DNA from: Deltaproteobacteria bacterium
Lineage (GTDB): Bacteria; Desulfobacterota; Desulfobacteria; Desulfobacterales; JAUVVS01
Length of the DNA stretch: 20,712 nucleotides
NCBI GenBank assembly: GCA_030604545.1
Contig: JAUVVS010000002.1
Coordinates: forward strand, 1 to 20,712
Direction of reading: 5' to 3'
A model generated the notes under the pieces. The model searched no databases. It had not been told where the DNA came from and worked only from the letters and a program-made list of their open reading frames with translations. Shown in pieces: positions 1-8,212 of the stretch (positions are counted from its first letter, which is position 1; each line of letters starts with the position of its first letter). The position numbers and the translations under genes are program-made.

Positions 1-518
1 GCTTCTTTTGCCATCGCATGACAACAAATCACCTTATCTGCAAACAAACAAGACAGCTTCTCGTGAAGTTTCAATAGTTTTATCATCCGGTGATTCATCC
101 GCAAGTTTTGTTTCTGAACCCACATCTCCGGCATACTTTCAAACAGATAAAGTACCAGTTTCGCCCCTGTTATTTTTGGAATTAGACCACAAAAAACAAG
201 AAAATCCGGCATTGAATCCGCTTCAACAAAATCGAATTTATAGTTCAAATGCAAAATTGACACATATAAAAAAGACATTAAGAAAAAACATATATATTCC
301 ATTAAGTAGCTTGCAATTCCTTTTCGCTTTGCACTCAAAGGAATCCTATAGGTATTAACACCATTAACGTTTTCGAAACGCTTTTCCCCTGCTTTTTTCA
401 GGCACACTAAATAAACATCAAACCCGGCATTCACCAGCGTTTCAGCATTTCTTCTCACATGACTTTCCTGTGGATAATAAGCTCTGCGTATTATACAGAT
501 ACGTTTCTTGTCTAACAT
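1..518 (-). CDS. GT4 glycosyltransferase, N-terminal part, truncated by window edge
   Basis: Reading leftward from an ATG at 516-518, the frame stays open for 172 codons to the window edge, so the C-terminal catalytic half is missing. The start reads MLDKKRICIIRRAYYPQES, followed by HVRRNAETLVNAGFDVYLV and, near residue 100, EADSMPDFLVFCGLIPK then GAKLVLYLFESMPEM. This is the usual N-terminal Rossmann domain of GT-B fold family 4 glycosyltransferases (acceptor side), a type common in exopolysaccharide loci. The start overlaps the end of the upstream GT4 gene by 7 bases (stop at 512-514), so translation is probably coupled. The donor-binding EX7E motif would lie outside the window, so activity and sugar specificity cannot be judged. 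Family assignment is firm; function is known only to class level. Confidence 0.85.
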   Translation of the reverse strand, partial: MLDKKRICIIRRAYYPQESHVRRNAETLVNAGFDVYLVCLKKAGEKRFENVNGVNTYRIPLSAKRKGIASYLMEYICFFLMSFLYVSILHLNYKFDFVEADSMPDFLVFCGLIPKITGAKLVLYLFESMPEMWVQKQNLRMNHRMIKLLKLHEKLSCLFADKVICCHAMAKE

Positions 519-1501
519 CGGTTGACAACCTCAGCATATACTTGCATTATTTTTAATGCACTATTTTGCAGACTAAACTTGGTCATCCTTTCCCTGCCAT
601 CGGTTCGTATGTCTCTCATTAATATATTTTTAAGATTGTCAGCCATCACTTCAGGATTTCTTGCACACACAGCACATCCCTCAGTATCGCCTATAATAGC
701 CTTAACATCCCCCACATCCACAGATACAACAGGAAGGCCGCATGCCATTGCTTCTTTTACCACCATGGGAGATGCTTCATAATCCGAAGTAAGAAGCATC
801 GCATCACAAGCATTCATATAAATGGGAACTCTATCATGAGAAAGATTAATCATTGGAACGAGCTCTACATTACTGGAAAGCGAACTCCGTATTTTCTTAA
901 TCACTTCTGTCGCTAAATCATAACGTTTGCATGAATCATTTGGATTTCCTGGAAATAATACATACCGTTTATCCGGATTCCATCTTAAGATATGACGCTG
1001 TTCGACTTGATCCATAGGGCTGAACATATTCAAATCAACACCGCAAGGAATTACAGTCTTATTTTTAACATCTTTTTCCTTCAAAAATCCGCTTACATCA
1101 ATAACGTACTCTACATGTTTCAGGCAGTATCGTTTTAAACATTTTAACGAAACAAATATTTTTCTAAATCCTTCACGCCTTATTATTGTTAGTAATGAAT
1201 CCTTTGAAAAATACTCGCCCTCATGAAACGTCAAAACCAAAGGATGGACATTCATTAATATCAACCAAATTGCTAAAAACGTATGGTGAACATGTATAAT
1301 ATCCGGGTTAAACGCCTTTAAGCGTTTTCTGATCAGGAAAGTCGCCAAAAAATAATTCCATTTATGCTTGCGAACATTGACATATAACACATCAATTTCA
1401 TCAACCAATGGTTTCAGCGACTCAACTTCATCAAAGACAAATGTACCATTATGAGGATCACCTGCCGACGGATACATCGGAGTTACTACCAGGATTTTCA
1501 T
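512..1501 (-). CDS. GT4 family glycosyltransferase
   Basis: A 329-residue GT-B glycosyltransferase expected to transfer a sugar from a nucleotide-sugar donor to a growing lipid-linked glycan at the cytoplasmic face of the inner membrane. The N-terminus MKILVVTPMYPSAGDPHNGT is the typical first strand and glycine loop; PDIIHVHHTF (66-75) is the common GT4 N-domain motif. IPCGVDLNMF (151-160) marks the domain linker, and E242 to E250 in the segment EASPMVVKEAMACGLPVV is a complete EX7E donor-binding motif. Its ATG overlaps the stop of the upstream kinase-fusion gene as ATGA (1498-1501), indicating translational coupling. It is somewhat short for the family (usually 350-400), but both domains are present. 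Sugar and linkage cannot be predicted. Confidence 0.92.
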   Translation of the reverse strand: MKILVVTPMYPSAGDPHNGTFVFDEVESLKPLVDEIDVLYVNVRKHKWNYFLATFLIRKRLKAFNPDIIHVHHTFLAIWLILMNVHPLVLTFHEGEYFSKDSLLTIIRREGFRKIFVSLKCLKRYCLKHVEYVIDVSGFLKEKDVKNKTVIPCGVDLNMFSPMDQVEQRHILRWNPDKRYVLFPGNPNDSCKRYDLATEVIKKIRSSLSSNVELVPMINLSHDRVPIYMNACDAMLLTSDYEASPMVVKEAMACGLPVVSVDVGDVKAIIGDTEGCAVCARNPEVMADNLKNILMRDIRTDGRERMTKFSLQNSALKIMQVYAEVVNRC

Positions 1502-3225
1502 TCTTTTTCACATAAAGAGGGATTCATCTGTTTGCGCGTCGCAAAGAGTATCTTTTTGGAAAGTAAATCCCATGACTTGAAATATTCTTTGATTACTGTC
1601 CAACATATCTCGTTAGTCAAAAAAGCAATAGGCTTCTGTGCAGAGAATGTAAGAATGTCATATTCATTTATTAGATTTTGATAACCATCTTTCATAGATA
1701 ATAATGTAGCCAATGATTCATCTGATTGCCTCTTGTCGGCCATTGCTATATCTACATCAAGAAAGATATGAATATCGGGTTTAACAGAACACCATGTCAG
1801 AAAACGCCAAAGTAAAGAATCGGTGTAATTTGAATATCGCAGATTCAATTCGACACCCATATCCAGAAGACACCGATCCAATATAACTACACGGTCAAAA
1901 AGTTTCAGTACCCGAACCTTAACGGCATATACATATAAAAGCTCCAATGCTGCATAAATACGCTCTACAAATGATAAAAACACATTATTTAAGTTCTTAT
2001 TTGTCGGAGATTTCTTTTCCCCAATTTCATCTATATCGCATGTGGAACATTTAAATCTTCTAACCCTCTGCAAAAATTTCGATAAGGGTGAACAAAAACA
2101 GCGAAACCATATCGTTTCTGTCTTGATAGCGCAATTCTCAAACGCCTTTTGCAATGCTGCACACTGAGTACTTTTGCCGCACCCATCAATACCGCTAAAT
2201 GCTACCACAAAGGGTTTTTGAAAAAATAAATTCAATTTACATTCAACGCCCCAGCAAAAGGTGCTGACAGTATCATAAATCCGTTGTTTAAGCCCCCTTT
2301 GAGTATCCTTCCAAACCTTTCTATAATAATATTTTTTCCCTTTAAGAAATGAATATTTCAATGGATAATCGAACAGATGATCCGCGATTCCCAAGGTGAT
2401 ATTTTTACTATAGAATTTTTCCGGAACCTTTGATTCGACAAGTCCCAGTTTTTTTATAATTTGCACATAACATCCAAGGGCTTCTCTCAGTCCATCCGTC
2501 CAGCCCCGTTTGCGCGCTGTCCGGAGGGCATAATCCCATTTCACTTCTTCTGTAAGACACGTAGCAATGCGAAGTATATTTGCCATTGAAAAACTCTTAT
2601 CTTCATAGAAAGAGTGAGCAAGTGTTATTAAAAGGGAATCTGTATTGGAAGGATAATGAATAAAAGCATTTTCTTCGGAAGCCCTATGCTCTCTTTCCCA
2701 AAAGGCCTCATCGCACAAAAATGGAACGCCCCAACCCACTGTAGTATGTAAGTGTATCTCAGAAACAGCCTCGCCATTTTCAAATTTCTTGTATAGAAAC
2801 TTCTCGGGTTCCTCAATATGTCTCAATTCAACATATCTGAGATCGTCTAATATACTGCGTGCCACCCTTAAATTTTCCCGTTTTATAAGAACATCAAGAT
2901 TGCCGTGAAGATAGTAGGGAAATTCAGTCGGGTATCCACAGGATTTAAAAAGAATTGCCGAAAACCCGTTCTCTTTAAACCGCTTATGCAGAAACTTATA
3001 TTCAAGAATCTGCCGTTGGTGTTTTAAATCTTCTGTCTTCGTAAGCTCTTCGAAATCATCAGCAATGGAACAGGAAAGATAATTGTTGAAACGCCATGAA
3101 GGAAGGCCATTTCGGAAAAACCAATCCTTCAGTTCCCAATTTCGCTTTTTTAGATTCTTTTCAAGAAGGTCTTTAAATGACAATTCAAGCCGCTTACACA
3201 ATACCACCATAGCACTCCCAAACAT
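1498..3225 (-). CDS. Fusion of NTP_transf_5-type nucleotidyltransferase and thymidylate kinase-like P-loop domain
   Basis: A 575-residue two-domain protein. Residues about 70-300 resemble the uncharacterised nucleotidyltransferase family (NTP_transf_5): YLHGNLDVLIKRENL (105-119) corresponds to the usual metal-binding G-D-[IL]-D-x-[LI] segment, and EIHLHTTVGW (156-165) to the third conserved acidic/His segment. The first Asp is Asn here (N109-L110-D111). Residues 338-550 are a kinase domain with a clear Walker A, GIDGCGKST (345-353), and a thymidylate-kinase-like DR motif at D450-R451. Such proteins occur in polysaccharide loci but their substrate is not established; phosphorylation or nucleotidylation of a sugar or nucleotide is inference. 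The listed start lacks a ribosome binding site; ATG at 3208-3210 (residue 6) has GGGAG four bases upstream and may be the true start. Overlaps the next gene by four bases. Confidence 0.8.
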   Translation of the reverse strand: MFGSAMVVLCKRLELSFKDLLEKNLKKRNWELKDWFFRNGLPSWRFNNYLSCSIADDFEELTKTEDLKHQRQILEYKFLHKRFKENGFSAILFKSCGYPTEFPYYLHGNLDVLIKRENLRVARSILDDLRYVELRHIEEPEKFLYKKFENGEAVSEIHLHTTVGWGVPFLCDEAFWEREHRASEENAFIHYPSNTDSLLITLAHSFYEDKSFSMANILRIATCLTEEVKWDYALRTARKRGWTDGLREALGCYVQIIKKLGLVESKVPEKFYSKNITLGIADHLFDYPLKYSFLKGKKYYYRKVWKDTQRGLKQRIYDTVSTFCWGVECKLNLFFQKPFVVAFSGIDGCGKSTQCAALQKAFENCAIKTETIWFRCFCSPLSKFLQRVRRFKCSTCDIDEIGEKKSPTNKNLNNVFLSFVERIYAALELLYVYAVKVRVLKLFDRVVILDRCLLDMGVELNLRYSNYTDSLLWRFLTWCSVKPDIHIFLDVDIAMADKRQSDESLATLLSMKDGYQNLINEYDILTFSAQKPIAFLTNEICWTVIKEYFKSWDLLSKKILFATRKQMNPSLCEKE

Positions 3226-3263
3226 AAAACAACAACGTCAATAGTAACAACTCGACTATATTT

Positions 3264-4034
3264 CTATGTACAATATATGTGCCCTTCCTTGCCTATCTGA
3301 TAATTGATATGTGTGATCTCCACTTCTTTCTCAACATGCCAAATAGAATATTGATGCAAAATTAACAAATCCATAACATTTTTAATATTTTTTATCTTCT
3401 TCTCTTCGTCTGCTCCATGCATTTCTACTAAAAGTTTCGGCTTTGACTTTTCAATTGTTGCTTTAGCTCCAAGTAAAACATCTAATTCTAATCCTTCTAC
3501 ACCTATCTTTATCAAATCAGGTTTTGGCAATCTATATAGCATTATTTGGTTATCAAGGGCATCGACTTCTACCTTAATAGTTCTCTTTCCATCATGATGA
3601 GCCAGACATTCCCCCTTTATTGTCTCGTCGATAGTACCCCCACCAGGACCCGACCCCGGAAGGACCATAGTCTCTTCAGTTCGTTCCTTTCCTAAGGCAA
3701 TATTATATGCTTGGACATTGCTAAAATGATTTACTTTGATGTTGTACAATAATCTCTTATAACTATCTGGATTCGGTTCATAAGAAATAACCTTTCCACC
3801 CCCAACCGCTTTCGCACAAAACAAAGTATGAACGCCTATATGAGCACCGATATCATATACTGTCCAACCGCGTAGATCCAAGTTCATAATAAATTGTTCT
3901 TCCATGCTAACTGGAATGAATGGGATAAATTCCTTTCCTCCTCTTAATTTCAGTCCCCTTGCTAAGCCACTTTTTGCGGTGTATGTATAATTTCGGAGGA
4001 ATGACCTTACAATTGATTTTATAGAATCTTTCAC
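3264..4034 (-). CDS. FkbM family SAM-dependent methyltransferase
   Basis: A 256-residue methyltransferase of the FkbM family, which O-methylates sugars and other hydroxyls. VYDIGAHIGVHT (59-70) is SAM-binding motif I, and YEPNPDSYKRL (85-95) carries the acidic residue that holds the ribose of SAM. DLIKIGVEGLELDVLLGA (173-190) is the FkbM signature, except that the usual KIDVEG reads KIGVEG (G178). The start is GTG at 4032-4034, overlapping the TGA of the upstream GT4 as GTGA, with GGTG close upstream. In this cluster it most likely methylates a sugar of the glycan, probably as a capping or decorating step. The missing Asp could reduce activity; the rest of the fold looks intact. Family is certain; acceptor unknown. 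Confidence 0.9.
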   Translation of the reverse strand: MKDSIKSIVRSFLRNYTYTAKSGLARGLKLRGGKEFIPFIPVSMEEQFIMNLDLRGWTVYDIGAHIGVHTLFCAKAVGGGKVISYEPNPDSYKRLLYNIKVNHFSNVQAYNIALGKERTEETMVLPGSGPGGGTIDETIKGECLAHHDGKRTIKVEVDALDNQIMLYRLPKPDLIKIGVEGLELDVLLGAKATIEKSKPKLLVEMHGADEEKKIKNIKNVMDLLILHQYSIWHVEKEVEITHINYQIGKEGHIYCT

Positions 4035-5098
4035 CTTGTTGCGTTACCTCCCCTAAATTGCTCGGTTGTTTCCAATATCATCTCCCCTATCCGTTTCCAG
4101 TCATAAGGTAAAACCATTTGCCGATTATTACATGCAGCGACATTGCGCTTTAAAAGATTCAACTTATTAATCAGTTCCTGCTCTCCTTTGAAAAAATAAA
4201 AACCATTCCCTTCTTTAAACATGACCGGCAATCCACCAAAGGGAGTGGACAATACAGGAATGTTACACGCCACGGCCTCCAAAACGGAAAGCGGTACGCC
4301 AATAGACGCATCTTCATTTTGTACAGGGAATATATAAAGGTCTGCCATCTGGTATATTTCTTCAATTCTGTGAAAGTACCGATTTATTACCTGGACGCCC
4401 GCCTCATTCAACTCCCTGACTAAGTTTTCATCCGCCAGCGTTGATGTGCTACCGACTAACAAAACTTTGCAATCCATTGTTTTGGATATCTCGGCAAGCA
4501 TTCCAACGCCGCGGTTTCCATTAACATGTCCAACATGTAAAATTATATAATCATTTTTACTAAATCCATAACGGATCCTAAGCATTTCCTTTGTCTTTAA
4601 ATCAACAGGAACAAACTTAAAGGTATCCACCCCGGAAGGTAAGAAAAATACTTTATCTTTGGCAAACGAAAAAATATCTTTGCTTTTTGGTGTCTGTGAG
4701 AAAATAAAATCCGGCATTAAAAATGGTAAAAACGGCTTCAGAAAACGATTGTATCGAGCAGGTTGAAAAACAATAACAGCGATTTTAGCATCAGGAACAT
4801 ACCGTTTTAGAATCTTCATGCGGAGCAAGGCAAAGAAATTGCCGCATGATGCGGAAGAATAAATAATAAGGTCTGGTCGGGCTTGCCTCAATACAGTATA
4901 TAACTTCCTGTTTATAAAAAGGCGATTGGAGCAAATACAAATAAATTTTTTCGATTCACCCACTTCGCTCTTATTAAAAACAGCAATGCCGGTCATATCA
5001 TGTTGCTGCTCTAAAGCTTCAAACAACTTCAGAGCAAAGTTTTTCATCCCTTCATCCGGAACACCAAAAACTTGCTCACTTATAATGGCTATTCTCAT
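4031..5098 (-). CDS. GT4 family glycosyltransferase (EX7E first Glu replaced)
   Basis: A 355-residue GT-B glycosyltransferase. The N-terminus MRIAIISEQVFGVPDEGMKN is a normal first strand and loop. FLPSGVDTFKFVP (152-164) is the interdomain linker signature, and ILHVGHVNGNRGVGML (186-201) starts the C-terminal donor-binding domain. The segment ASIGVPLSVLEAVACNIPVL (264-283) matches the EX7E region, but the first Glu is Ile266 while E274 is kept; GGLP follows at 288-291. Related GT4 proteins with SIGVPLSVLE exist as far as I recall, so this is probably a natural subfamily variant. It overlaps the FkbM gene by four bases and starts 40 bases after the previous gene's stop, so it sits within the operon. 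Sugar specificity is unknown. Confidence 0.9.
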   Translation of the reverse strand: MRIAIISEQVFGVPDEGMKNFALKLFEALEQQHDMTGIAVFNKSEVGESKKFICICSNRLFINRKLYTVLRQARPDLIIYSSASCGNFFALLRMKILKRYVPDAKIAVIVFQPARYNRFLKPFLPFLMPDFIFSQTPKSKDIFSFAKDKVFFLPSGVDTFKFVPVDLKTKEMLRIRYGFSKNDYIILHVGHVNGNRGVGMLAEISKTMDCKVLLVGSTSTLADENLVRELNEAGVQVINRYFHRIEEIYQMADLYIFPVQNEDASIGVPLSVLEAVACNIPVLSTPFGGLPVMFKEGNGFYFFKGEQELINKLNLLKRNVAACNNRQMVLPYDWKRIGEMILETTEQFRGGNATR

Positions 5099-5138
5099 GG
5101 GTCAAATAACTGGAAAATTAGTTTCATGGAATGCTTCA

Positions 5139-6302
5139 TCAAAATGATGGTTGCCGTTCAAAAACCTTTATATATTGATCCGCAATAACTGAAATGTCGT
5201 GGTTTTCAAGGACATATTGCCTCCCATTCTTCCCCAATTCTACGCCTAATTTTTCGTTATGAAGAAGTTCCTCAATATCTTTACACATCTGCTTTATATT
5301 GCGAGAATGAAAACCCGATTTGTAATTACAAATACACTCATCAGGATCAATGTGCAAACTGATTACAGGTGTCTCGTGCAACCATGCTTGTAAAAATGTG
5401 TTTGGAAATCCTTCAGATTCAGATGTAGAAACAAATGCCTTTGCTTCCATGATGTACTTGTCAATTTCCCTTTGAGGAACAAACCCAACAAATTTTACAT
5501 TTCGTAATTTTAAAGCCTTTTTTTTTATTTTATCATAAATCCCGTCTCGCCCCGGACCACCTATCATCAAAAATTGCTCATCAGGAAATTGGGATGCAAT
5601 TTGAAGGTACAGCTCTGGATGTTTTCTCGCAACTATTGTACCAATCCACAAAAAATACTTCCTGTGTTTTTCTTCTACTTTCAACTTTAGTCGAATCCCA
5701 TTTCGAATCAAAACAGTATCTATAGCAAAATTCTTTAAAAAAGTTTCCCTTTGCTTTTCGGTTTGAGAAGTTACAGCATCCGAAGTCTTCAATCCCCATT
5801 TATACAGATAACCCATCGGCCGTTTCAGAGTTTTCAATATGCTTAAAGAAGCATTCGTATCGATCCCTGCAGAAAACACAAATCTCTTTCTTAATATTTT
5901 GCAAAATAAAGCAATGGGGCCAACATAGAAAGAGTCTGAGCGAAAATTGTATACATCGGCATTAACACATTTCATCGTTTGAAAAAGAGAATACATGTTT
6001 CTAAAAAAGTTAAAACCATGGTTACGACGTTTCGGATTGAAAACCCTATAAACCTTAATGTCATTAATTGACTCAAGCTTTTTTTGACCAAAGTCACCAA
6101 CAATAAATGAAATATTGTAGTTTTTTCTAACCAAATATTTCGCAAGTTCAATTTGTTGATATTCAGCCCCACCCGTAATTGTATCCTTACTATCGGCCAA
6201 AGTAGGATAGGCATAAAAAGAAATAAAGCATATGGATTTTTGATTCATAAAAGTTTCTGCTCCAGCCGAATAAATGCTTAAGCCCCTTATAAACTGTCTC
6301 AT
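5139..6302 (-). CDS. GT4 family glycosyltransferase (EX7Q variant)
   Basis: A 387-residue open frame encoding a GT-B glycosyltransferase. TITGGAEYQQIELAKYLVRK (41-60) is the GT4 N-terminal motif with the GGAE loop. FLWIGTIVARKHPELYLQIA (217-236) opens the C-domain, and SESEGFPNTFLQAW (294-307) is the EX7E region with Gln305 in place of the second Glu. The listed ATG (6300-6302) has no ribosome binding site; the ATG at 6246-6248 (residue 19, MNQKSICFISFYAYP) fits the family start much better and has GGAG 11 bases upstream, so the true protein is probably 369 residues. The extra 18 codons lie over the decayed methyltransferase tail upstream. Likely adds one sugar of the repeat unit; linkage unknown. 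Confidence 0.9.
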   Translation of the reverse strand: MRQFIRGLSIYSAGAETFMNQKSICFISFYAYPTLADSKDTITGGAEYQQIELAKYLVRKNYNISFIVGDFGQKKLESINDIKVYRVFNPKRRNHGFNFFRNMYSLFQTMKCVNADVYNFRSDSFYVGPIALFCKILRKRFVFSAGIDTNASLSILKTLKRPMGYLYKWGLKTSDAVTSQTEKQRETFLKNFAIDTVLIRNGIRLKLKVEEKHRKYFLWIGTIVARKHPELYLQIASQFPDEQFLMIGGPGRDGIYDKIKKKALKLRNVKFVGFVPQREIDKYIMEAKAFVSTSESEGFPNTFLQAWLHETPVISLHIDPDECICNYKSGFHSRNIKQMCKDIEELLHNEKLGVELGKNGRQYVLENHDISVIADQYIKVFERQPSF

Positions 6303-6670
6303 TGTCGAAGCAAAAGATTATGGAAAAGAATTCCCTCAAGCCCCCCCGGCGTTAATACACGGAAGCACTCCGCAACCGCCCGGATGGGACTATGAACATG
6401 CTCAAGCACGGGTCAGCCAACCCCCTTAATGCTGTCTTCCTTAAAAGGCAGGTCATGAATGTCACACACAACATCAAGATCAGCGCCCGGATGAATATCT
6501 GCATAAAAGACGTTATCCCCCAAGGACCTGTTCTTTGAACCTATATTGATCATTACACCCTTCCGTGAATCGAGAAATTCTTTCAGCCGTCTGTTCTGCC
6601 AGTAATTGTTGGTGGGAGCTGGGGGTGTAATCAAGGATTTAATCGTCTTTAACAACATTTTTATAAGCAT
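6299..6670 (-). pseudogene. Decayed class I SAM methyltransferase with in-frame stop and lost C-terminus
   Basis: From ATG 6668-6670, 85 codons read MLIKMLLKTIKSLITPPAPT, then VMINIGSKNRSLGDNVFYAD (39-58, SAM motif I region) and VVCDIHDLPFKEDSIKGVG, matching methyltransferases of the type that carries DxHxLPFxDxSxDxV. A TGA at 6413-6415 then interrupts the frame. In the same frame translation resumes as PVLEHVHSPIRAVAECF and RVLTPGG, which is exactly the continuation expected in this family, before ending at a TGA (6299-6301). The remaining C-terminal third is missing. Another frame just downstream reads VYKGLKHLFGWSRNFYE (to about 6245), which looks like the original tail, suggesting an internal deletion as well as the stop. 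A run of seven C (6341-6347 on the plus strand) lies in the remnant. Stop-codon readthrough is possible but the lost middle argues for a pseudogene. Confidence 0.75.
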
Positions 6671-6784
6671 ATTAATTGCATGACAAACATATGTTAATAA
6701 CCCAAAAGATATGAACTCCCCCGGGCAAGACGCGGAGTATCAAAATAAGTGTTTTATCTTTTCTGTCGAGCAAGCTGCGGAGAA
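6671..6784 (-). other. Intergenic gap, possible further methyltransferase remnant
   Basis: This 114-base gap between the GT-C gene and the methyltransferase pseudogene has no intact gene. Leftward, one frame reads ILRVLPGGVHIFWVIN before stopping, reminiscent of the RVLKPGG segment of class I methyltransferases, and its DNA resembles the corresponding part of the neighbouring pseudogene. This may be residue of another gene copy or chance. No promoter or terminator is evident. Confidence 0.25.
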
Positions 6785-8212
6785 TTAAAGAAAGACCACA
6801 AGAAGCACAAACGCAAAGTTGGCAATCGGAATTATTGCTATTTGTGCATTTGTTAAACTCAAGCACCGAGTTGCCATAGCGAGCAGGGGAGCTAATAACA
6901 GATACACGCCCATCAAATATCGCGCTGTGCCGCCAAAACTAAATGTCAGGTATGCGCCCGCAACCAAGGATATTAGCCCACCCAACATCCATGGCATTAA
7001 TGAAGATCCACGAAGCTTAGTCAATAAGAATAGCGATAAGATACTCATTAAAATCAATGGAAAGCCGAAGTATGAAAATTCCAATACCGATGAAAAGCCA
7101 TCAAGCATATGGTCTAAAGAGTAATAATGCAAACAATGTGAACCAGTAAAATAAGTTAACCAGGGGTAATATCCAAGAGCTGTAAACGTTATAAAAACAA
7201 TCGAAGTGCCACACAAAATGCCAATTAATGTTCTATTATGCCACGCTTGTTTTGACAGCATTAGCATGATCATAATGGACATAAATACTATAACAAAAAA
7301 GAAATTGGTATAGGCAGCAGCCGTCAGCAACATGCCTGATGCAATATGCCTTGACCATTTATGAGTGCTATCTGAAGCGCAGCCTAATGCAAAACCTCCT
7401 AAAGCAAACAAAGCAGCAAGTTCATTAGCATGGGGAAAGTAAAAAAGCAGTACGGGCGGAGCTGTGCATATTAAACAAGCAATTGCCAAACGGTTAGCTG
7501 TTTCCTCAGAAGGAACATATTTCCATGCCCAGAGTATCGCAATTAGCACCAGACAAAATTTCACGAAAAGTTCGAAAGCAAAAGCAACCATTCGGCTTTT
7601 ACCAAAAAGAGCCAGCCAGCCAGCCAAAGCAAGGGGATAAACCGGCGGATGCTGAACCATTCTATTATTATCCTGCGGCAAGTCAAGCCGGTCCCAACGT
7701 GTACCTATGATCCAGTCTATCCCCATGCCATGGATACGCTCCAGCACTTCACCTGGTCTGTGTATGTAATTCGGTTCAACGCGCGGATTGGCACGGGCAT
7801 TCCACGTTTTAATCACTTCCAGAGGTCCACTATCTATAATTAACAATGCAGCACGATGATTATTGGTAGGCACATCCATGCCTTCCCAGATTAAGTGCCT
7901 GTCTTGCTGCAGCCATACCCCCATGCTGGCAAAAACAACAAGAACGGCAAGCAATACAGGCACATAATACATCAGCCTTTTCTGCAATCGAATTACAATA
8001 AGAATGCAAATCAATGCCATAATCAACACAAAAAGCGCATCCCAATGTATGATCTCCGGTATTCCAATATTTCCAACGAAATGCCATCCTTGGTACTTCT
8101 TGAACAGTTGATAAACGGCAAGCAAAACAATTGGCAAGCCGCATAAAAGAAACCACCAATGTTTGATAATTCTCTCTATTATAATTGCTAATTTTGAATA
8201 AGTTACATGCAT
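6785..8212 (-). CDS. GT-C-type membrane glycosyltransferase (PMT/ArnT-like)
   Basis: A 475-residue polytopic membrane protein with roughly ten or more hydrophobic segments (for example 19-37, 58-75, 82-100, 191-206, 212-230, and several to the C-terminus). A large polar segment (about 101-187) precedes HPPVYPLALAGWLALFGKS (188-206), the hallmark of GT-C enzymes of the dolichyl-phosphate-mannose mannosyltransferase/ArnT-like superfamily, which use a polyprenyl-phosphate sugar on the periplasmic side. HANELAALFALGGFALG further on also fits. Having three hydrophobic stretches before the polar segment is slightly unusual. The catalytic acidic residues cannot be fixed with certainty; E110 and D113 are candidates. 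It overlaps the upstream methyltransferase by 10 bases. A GGCT tetranucleotide, four copies, lies in the HPPVYPL region. Probable role: periplasmic side-branch or modifying sugar transfer. Confidence 0.75.
   Translation of the reverse strand: MHVTYSKLAIIIERIIKHWWFLLCGLPIVLLAVYQLFKKYQGWHFVGNIGIPEIIHWDALFVLIMALICILIVIRLQKRLMYYVPVLLAVLVVFASMGVWLQQDRHLIWEGMDVPTNNHRAALLIIDSGPLEVIKTWNARANPRVEPNYIHRPGEVLERIHGMGIDWIIGTRWDRLDLPQDNNRMVQHPPVYPLALAGWLALFGKSRMVAFAFELFVKFCLVLIAILWAWKYVPSEETANRLAIACLICTAPPVLLFYFPHANELAALFALGGFALGCASDSTHKWSRHIASGMLLTAAAYTNFFFVIVFMSIMIMLMLSKQAWHNRTLIGILCGTSIVFITFTALGYYPWLTYFTGSHCLHYYSLDHMLDGFSSVLEFSYFGFPLILMSILSLFLLTKLRGSSLMPWMLGGLISLVAGAYLTFSFGGTARYLMGVYLLLAPLLAMATRCLSLTNAQIAIIPIANFAFVLLVVFL
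7611..7626. repeat. Tetranucleotide microsatellite, four copies of GCCA
   Basis: Four perfect tandem copies of GCCA on the plus strand (TGGC/GGCT on the coding strand) inside the GT-C gene, covering about residues 196-201. A change of one copy would shift the reading frame. Four copies is short for an active contingency locus, and the repeat also encodes family-typical residues (AGWLA), so it may be incidental. Confidence 0.9.

Noticed and set aside
8..358. Rightward open frame of 116 codons at the left edge
   Set aside because: The opposite strand carries a clear GT4 N-terminal domain through the whole stretch; the rightward translation matches nothing I recognise.
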